Shown here piece after piece: positions 59,802 to 64,000 of a stretch of 64,000 nucleotides of DNA (the first letter of the stretch is position 1; every line of letters begins with the position of its first letter). The DNA lies in contig NZ_JAHYSG010000035.1 in NCBI RefSeq assembly GCF_022095675.1, forward strand, positions 41,111 through 105,110. The letters run 5' to 3'. The notes under the pieces are model-generated. The model had not been told where the DNA came from and did not search any database. It was given only the letters and a program-made list of their open reading frames with translations. The position numbers and the translations under genes were made by a program. This DNA comes from Dactylosporangium sp. AC04546. Its GTDB lineage: Bacteria > Actinomycetota > Actinomycetes > Mycobacteriales > Micromonosporaceae.

Positions 59802-61565
59802 ATGACTGGCGGACGATGGAGCAGCCAGACCCGATTCACCGTCGTGCTCGTCGGGCTGGCCCTGGTCGCCCTGGGCGTGCTGACGACGGTGCAGTTCCGC
59901 AGCACGGCGGGGGCCGCCGCGCTGGTCGCGGCCGGGGTGCTCGTCGGTCTCGCGGGGCTCTCGGGTGGCGCCATCGTGGTTCGGTCGGGCGAGCGCGAGG
60001 AGCGGCTCGCCTCCGCCGGCAAGGCCCAGCAGGAGGGTGACGCCGAGGGCGCCTACGACCGCTTCGTGCAGCTGATCCGGGGCCACGCGCCGCAGGCCAT
60101 CGCCTATCACGAGGGCGCCAACGCGGCGCTCTACGAGGCGGCCGGGCGCGAGGGGCAGAAGCTCCAGCCCGTCTTCGGCTACTTCCTCGGGCCGATCGCC
60201 ATGTCCGAGCTGCACATCATGGTCGACATCCGGGCCGGCACGGGGTTCTCCATCTCGCGCATGCAGACCACCTATCAGGCGCTGCTGGTGGGCGCGACGG
60301 CGCCGTTCCGGGCCGCGCTGGTCATCGTCAACGCGGCGCCCGACGAGTCGATCCTGTCTTCGGTACGGCAGCTGGGCACGCTGCTCGACGCACCCGTCGC
60401 GGCCGTCGCGTGGCGGCTCGGCGACCCGTCCGACGGGATCTCCGACGCGATCGTCTCGCTCAAGCGGGAGCTGCGGCGGCGGGCCCTCGAGTCGCCGCTG
60501 GAGGTGCCGTCGTTCGTCGAGGCCGACGAGCATGTTCGCATCCCCACGCGGCCGGTCTCCGCGGCTTCCATTCCCCACCAGCAGGCCGGCGGGCATCTCG
60601 ACGACGACGACGAGCCCGCCTACGCCGCCACCTCGACGGTCTACACCGCGCCCGAGCCCGAGCCGGAGCCGGAGCCCGTCGAGTGGCCCGCCCCGGAGCC
60701 GCGGCGGCGCCCCTCGCCCGCGCCCCGCGTCTACGACGACTCCGCCAGCTGGCAGCGCGCGACCGACCTGCACTGGCGCGGCCAGCTCCAGGAGGCCGAG
60801 GAGGCGTACCGCGAGATCGTCGACACCCGGGCCCACGCGCTCGGCTGGGACCACCCGGACACGCTGACCGCCCGCGACCAGCACGCGACCGTGCTGCGCG
60901 ACCTCGACCGGCTGGCCGAGGCGCTCGTCGAGTGCGACGAGGTCCTGACCGCACGCATGCGCATCCTCGGCGAGGACCACCCCGACACGCTGACCAGCCG
61001 CAGCCACCTGGCGACGATCTACCACCAGCTCGGCGACCTGACCCGGTCGGAGTCTGAGCACCAGCGGGTCCTGGAGGCGCGCACGCGGGTGCTGGGCGCC
61101 AACCACCAGGAGACGTTGATCAGCCGGAGCAACCTCGCCAAGGTGTACCAGGACATGGGCGAGCTCGACCGGGCCATCGCGGAGCACGACACCGTGATGC
61201 GGGCGCGGGCGCGGCTGCTCGGGTCGGAGCACCGCGACACGCTCATGAGCCGGTCACTGCTGGCCTCGGCGCTGCATCACGCCGGCCGGCTGGCCGAGGC
61301 CGAGGCCGAGCACCGGGCCGTGCTCGGCAGCCGGTTACGGCTGCTCGGGCCGGTGCACCTGGACACCGCCGTGTCGCGGCACCGGCTGGCCAGCGTGCTG
61401 CACGACCTGGGGCGGCTGGACGAGGCCATCAACGAGTACCGCGCCGCGCAGGCCGTCTATGCGCAGTTACTGGGCGCGAGCAGCCCGTTTGCCCGGGCGG
61501 CGGCTTCGGATCTGGCGCTTGCGGAGCGAGCCCTGCGCGGGGCGCAGGGCTCGCATCGTTACTAG
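59802..61565 (+). CDS. membrane-anchored TPR protein
   Basis: A 587-residue protein with AGAGGA before its ATG. Two hydrophobic helices are near the N-terminus (TVVLVGLALVALGVLTTV and AALVAAGVLVGLAGLSGGAIVV). A middle alpha/beta domain of about 150 residues has no known family, and an acidic Glu/Pro linker (EPEPEPEPEP) follows. At least five 42-residue TPR repeats of the kinesin-light-chain type then occur, each with a HPDTL- or HRDTL-like motif. It is a likely scaffold at the inner membrane. Neighbouring ABC genes suggest nothing specific. Confidence 0.85.
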   Translation: MTGGRWSSQTRFTVVLVGLALVALGVLTTVQFRSTAGAAALVAAGVLVGLAGLSGGAIVVRSGEREERLASAGKAQQEGDAEGAYDRFVQLIRGHAPQAIAYHEGANAALYEAAGREGQKLQPVFGYFLGPIAMSELHIMVDIRAGTGFSISRMQTTYQALLVGATAPFRAALVIVNAAPDESILSSVRQLGTLLDAPVAAVAWRLGDPSDGISDAIVSLKRELRRRALESPLEVPSFVEADEHVRIPTRPVSAASIPHQQAGGHLDDDDEPAYAATSTVYTAPEPEPEPEPVEWPAPEPRRRPSPAPRVYDDSASWQRATDLHWRGQLQEAEEAYREIVDTRAHALGWDHPDTLTARDQHATVLRDLDRLAEALVECDEVLTARMRILGEDHPDTLTSRSHLATIYHQLGDLTRSESEHQRVLEARTRVLGANHQETLISRSNLAKVYQDMGELDRAIAEHDTVMRARARLLGSEHRDTLMSRSLLASALHHAGRLAEAEAEHRAVLGSRLRLLGPVHLDTAVSRHRLASVLHDLGRLDEAINEYRAAQAVYAQLLGASSPFARAAASDLALAERALRGAQGSHRY

Positions 61566-61579
61566 CTCTTTTCTGGGGG

Positions 61580-62323
61580 TTAGAAGTCGCCTGCTTCGCC
61601 GAAGCCTGCGTCCCCGTAGTCGCCTGCGTCGGCGCCTCCCATGTCTCCGGCCTGATCGATTCCCTGGTCGAGGCCTTGATCGAAGCCCGCGTTGAACCCC
61701 GCGTCATAGCCGCTGTCGCCCCAGGCCGGGCTGAACAGGGCGTCGAAGACGAGCACCGAGCCGACGCCCCAGGCGCCGGCGACGAGGGCGGTCTTCCACC
61801 ACGGCTCGGAGTACCAGCCGGCCGGCACGCCCCGGCCCGCGACGCGGCCACCGGGGTAGTAGTACGGCGTCGCGTTGCCCGGCTGCGGGCTGGCCCGGTA
61901 GCTGTGGCCCTGGACGTCGACCTCGCGGTCCTTGGTGATCTCTCCGGCGGCCCGGGCACCGGCGAGCGGCGGCAGGTCGGGGCCGGGGTCGAGACCGAGC
62001 GCGACGCGGGCCGCGCGCACGTAGGCGAGGCCCTCGAGGGACGTCTCGCGGGCCAGCTCGTACTGCTTGACGGTCGTGGAGCGCTCGAGCTGGGAGCCGG
62101 CGGCGTTGTACCGCTCACCGGCGTCCACCAGCGCCTGCTTGACCGCTGGGGTGTCGCCGGAGAGGTTCATCACCTGCCCGCCCAGGCGCTCGTACCAGCG
62201 CAGTGCGTCTTCCCGGGCGTCGGCCAGCTGCTGCGCCGCCCGCTTCTTGCGCCCGTTGCCGACCGCGACCAGCACGGCGGCGACCGCGACGACCAGCACG
62301 ATGAGGACGATCCAGGTACCCAT
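61580..62323 (-). CDS. single-pass membrane protein with Gly/Asp-rich tail
   Basis: A 247-residue protein. The N-terminal helix WIVLIVLVVAVAAVLVAVG is followed by a helical region (QQLADAREDALRWYERLGGQ) and a conserved-looking ARVALGLDPGPDLPPLAG. A Trp-rich stretch (WYSEPWWKTAL) precedes a second hydrophobic segment. The last 45 residues are Gly/Asp/Ala-rich with repeats (DAGFNAGFDQG, DQGIDQ). TACCTT is 6 nt before the ATG, a likely leaderless -10. Function unknown. It converges with the TPR gene. Confidence 0.8.
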   Translation of the reverse strand: MGTWIVLIVLVVAVAAVLVAVGNGRKKRAAQQLADAREDALRWYERLGGQVMNLSGDTPAVKQALVDAGERYNAAGSQLERSTTVKQYELARETSLEGLAYVRAARVALGLDPGPDLPPLAGARAAGEITKDREVDVQGHSYRASPQPGNATPYYYPGGRVAGRGVPAGWYSEPWWKTALVAGAWGVGSVLVFDALFSPAWGDSGYDAGFNAGFDQGLDQGIDQAGDMGGADAGDYGDAGFGEAGDF

Positions 62324-62329
62324 GCTTCG

Positions 62330-62335
62330 AAGGTA
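62330..62335 (-). promoter_or_regulatory. -10 element of the Gly/Asp-rich membrane protein gene
   Basis: TACCTT on the minus strand is 6 nt from the ATG at 62323. The 36-bp space to the divergent rmuC start must hold both promoters. Confidence 0.4.
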
Positions 62336-62359
62336 CCTTTTCTGTCATACCCCTAAGGC

Positions 62360-63787
62360 ATGCTGATCGACGTGGAACTCCTGCTGTTGATCGTGGGCCT
62401 GGCCGTCGGCGTCTTCGTGGGCTGGTTCGTCGCCCGCTCGCGGTCCGCGGTCGAGCTGGCGAAGCTGGAGGCCACGTTGCAGGCGACCCGCGACGGCGAG
62501 GCCCGGCTGGAGTCCTCACTGCGCAACCTGACGTTCGAGGCCCGCGCGCAGACCCAGGACGCGGTCGCCGACGCGGTCGCCCCGCTGCACGAGGCTTTAC
62601 AGCGCTATGAGCGCCGGATCGCCGAGCTGGAGCGCGACCGCGTCGGGGCCTACGAGTCGCTGCGCGAGCAGGTCCGTGCCATGCACGAGGTCTCCGGCGA
62701 GCTGCGCACCGAGACCCGCCAGCTCGTCGGCGCGCTGCGCGCCCCGCAGGTCCGCGGCCGCTGGGGCGAGCACCAGCTGCGCCGCATCGTCGAGGTGGCC
62801 GGCCTGCTGGAGCACTGCGACTTCGACGAGCAGGTGACGACAATCACGGACGCGGGCGTGCAGCGCCCCGACCTGGTGGTCCGTCTGCACGGTGGCCGCC
62901 AGGTGGTGGTCGACGCGAAGGCCCCGCTGGAGGGCTACCTGGCGGCGATGGAGGCCCGCGACGAGCCGGCCCGCACGACCGCCCTGACCCAGCACGCCCG
63001 CCACCTGCGCGCCCACGTCGACGCCCTGTCGGCCAAGTCCTACTGGTCCGCCTTCGAGCCGGCCCCGGAGTTCGTCGTCCTGTTCGTCCCGGCCGACACG
63101 TTCCTGGACGCCGCCCTGCAACACGACCCGTCGTTGCTGGAGCACGCCTTCGCCCAGAACGTGGTCCTGGCCACTCCGGCGACGCTGGTGGCGCTGCTCC
63201 GCACGATCGCGTACGGCTGGCGCCAGGACTCTCTGACCACCAACGCTTTCGCCGTCCACCAGACGGCCCGCGAGCTCTACGCGAGACTGTCCACAATGGG
63301 CGACCACCTGTCCAAGGTGGGCACGGCCCTGACGACGGCCGTGTCGTCGTACAACCGCGCGGTGGGCTCCCTGGAGTCGCGCGTGCTGGTCTCGGCGCGC
63401 AAGCTGGCCGACCTGGGCATCAGCTCGGACCTGATCCCACCGCCGCCTCAGGTGGACCTGTCCCCTCGCACCCTCCACTCCCCCGAACTGACCCCACCGC
63501 AGCCCAGGCCACCGTCGCCGACCCCACCGTCGTCCGCGTTGGGCTCGCCTACGCCAGGGTCGACTGCGCCGGGGTCGCCCACACCACCGTCGCCCACACC
63601 ACCGTCGCCCACGCCGGGGTCAACCACGCCACCGCCGACCGCGCTGGGGGCAACCGTGTCTCCGCCGACCGCGCCGGAGCCGGACCATGCGGGAACGGCC
63701 ACCTCCGAGCGGCCGACGGTCCGTGATTCGGCCGCGGAGTACGCCACGCTCTTGATGGCCGCATATCGCGAAGACCCACCGCAGTAG
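62360..63787 (+). CDS. rmuC: RmuC DNA recombination protein
   Basis: A 475-residue protein. A membrane anchor (residues 6-26) is followed by a coiled coil (residues 35-115) and the RmuC nuclease-like core: GRWGEHQLRRIVEVAGLLEHCDF, RPDLVVRLHGGRQVVVDAKAPLEGYL and PEFVVLFVPADTFL. RmuC limits DNA inversions at short inverted repeats and has a PD-(D/E)XK-like fold. The last 110 residues are Pro/Ser/Thr-rich with 15-bp DNA repeats (63583-63612) and are not part of the core. Confidence 0.93.
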   Translation: MLIDVELLLLIVGLAVGVFVGWFVARSRSAVELAKLEATLQATRDGEARLESSLRNLTFEARAQTQDAVADAVAPLHEALQRYERRIAELERDRVGAYESLREQVRAMHEVSGELRTETRQLVGALRAPQVRGRWGEHQLRRIVEVAGLLEHCDFDEQVTTITDAGVQRPDLVVRLHGGRQVVVDAKAPLEGYLAAMEARDEPARTTALTQHARHLRAHVDALSAKSYWSAFEPAPEFVVLFVPADTFLDAALQHDPSLLEHAFAQNVVLATPATLVALLRTIAYGWRQDSLTTNAFAVHQTARELYARLSTMGDHLSKVGTALTTAVSSYNRAVGSLESRVLVSARKLADLGISSDLIPPPPQVDLSPRTLHSPELTPPQPRPPSPTPPSSALGSPTPGSTAPGSPTPPSPTPPSPTPGSTTPPPTALGATVSPPTAPEPDHAGTATSERPTVRDSAAEYATLLMAAYREDPPQ

Positions 63788-63822
63788 CCGGCCGCCTTCA
63801 CGCACCGCGAGATGCGGCCGGC
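63787..63822 (+). terminator. probable rmuC terminator
   Basis: GCCGGCCGC (63787-63795) and GCGGCCGGC (63814-63822) form a 9-bp stem that begins in the stop codon of rmuC. Confidence 0.55.
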
Positions 63823-63936
63823 AGCCTGGCGGCCCGCCGCCGGTCCACTGCTCGGCGCGAGCCCTTCGGGGTCTGCGCTACCTGCCTCGGCCCCTCACCC
63901 CGCGACCCGTTCGCCGCGCCACCTCTTCGCCACGCC

Positions 63937-63977
63937 CTCGCCACGCCAGCGCTCGCCACGCCAGCGCTCGCCAGGCC
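63937..63977. repeat. 15-bp tandem repeat
   Basis: CTCGCCACGCCAGCG occurs at 63937-63951 and 63952-63966 and continues as a partial, diverged copy to 63977. The DNA up to the window end is a C/G-rich low-complexity run of GCCAC-type words. No gene can be supported after 63787; an open frame on the minus strand follows the repeat and may run past the window. Confidence 0.6.
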
Positions 63978-64000
63978 ACGCCGCCACGCCGCCACGCCAC

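Noticed and set aside
63798..63995. 65-codon leftward frame at the window end
   Set aside because: Low-complexity translation (ASAGVASAGVA) over a tandem repeat, without ribosome-binding site evidence; may be part of a gene outside the window, but cannot be supported.

Overview
The window looks like chromosomal DNA of a high-GC actinomycete, most probably a member of the Micromonosporaceae (inference). Codons strongly favour G or C in the third position, and GTG starts and 1-4 nt start/stop overlaps are common. The gene content is actinobacterial: WhiB7, mycoredoxin, MshB (mycothiol synthesis), AdnAB, type VII secretion-associated mycosins and DUF3152. From 1 to about 21.8 kb the order follows the Mycobacterium tuberculosis Rv3195-Rv3202 neighbourhood as I remember it (metalloprotease, ThiF-like, AarF-like kinase, whiB7, uvrD2, mrx1, nudC, adnB, adnA). 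Two M16 peptidases, a mycosin-like protein and a membrane protein are inserted between nudC and adnB. I see no tRNA, rRNA, CRISPR, insertion sequence or prophage.

Layout. 0-9 kb: end of a probable metalloprotease, YgjP-type peptidase, DUF5679 zinc mini-protein, ThiF-like protein, AarF-like kinase, a 48-residue protein, whiB7 with a long regulated leader, uvrD2, mycoredoxin. 9-15 kb: NudC, M16 peptidase pair, mycosin-like protein, membrane proteins. 15-23 kb: AdnB and AdnA, then two LOG-family proteins. 23-31 kb: DUF3152 metzincin, diaminopimelate genes (dapE, dapD, dapC) with ferredoxin fdxA, a GNAT acetyltransferase, two membrane proteins, mshB. 31-37 kb: S9 peptidase, TcmP-like protein, then a compact three-gene locus with two probable type VII secretion substrates and a mycosin. 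37-44 kb: pterin dehydratase, TldD/TldE, succinate dehydrogenase. 44-48 kb: DUF1990, Nudix, pterin-dehydratase-like protein, YchF, sugar isomerase, AAC(3). 48-54 kb: a large secreted subtilisin, a TrmB/LuxR-type regulator, an acidic calcium-repeat protein. 54-64 kb: Ada-AlkA, Ogt, a heterodimeric ABC exporter, a TPR protein, a G/D-rich membrane protein, RmuC.

How genes fit together. Genome maintenance is prominent: UvrD2, AdnAB, Ada-AlkA, Ogt, RmuC and Nudix hydrolases. Thiol redox (mycoredoxin, MshB) and antibiotic response (WhiB7, AAC(3)) form a second theme. Many genes are translationally coupled. At least eight starts have a TANNNT element 6-8 nt upstream, suggesting leaderless transcripts.

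The two most interesting observations are (i) the whiB7 leader, where a 155-codon frame ends inside a putative antiterminator that competes with a strong terminator, and (ii) the locus at 34.3-37.1 kb, which pairs EspC/EspB-like substrates with a dedicated mycosin but has no export machinery in the window.
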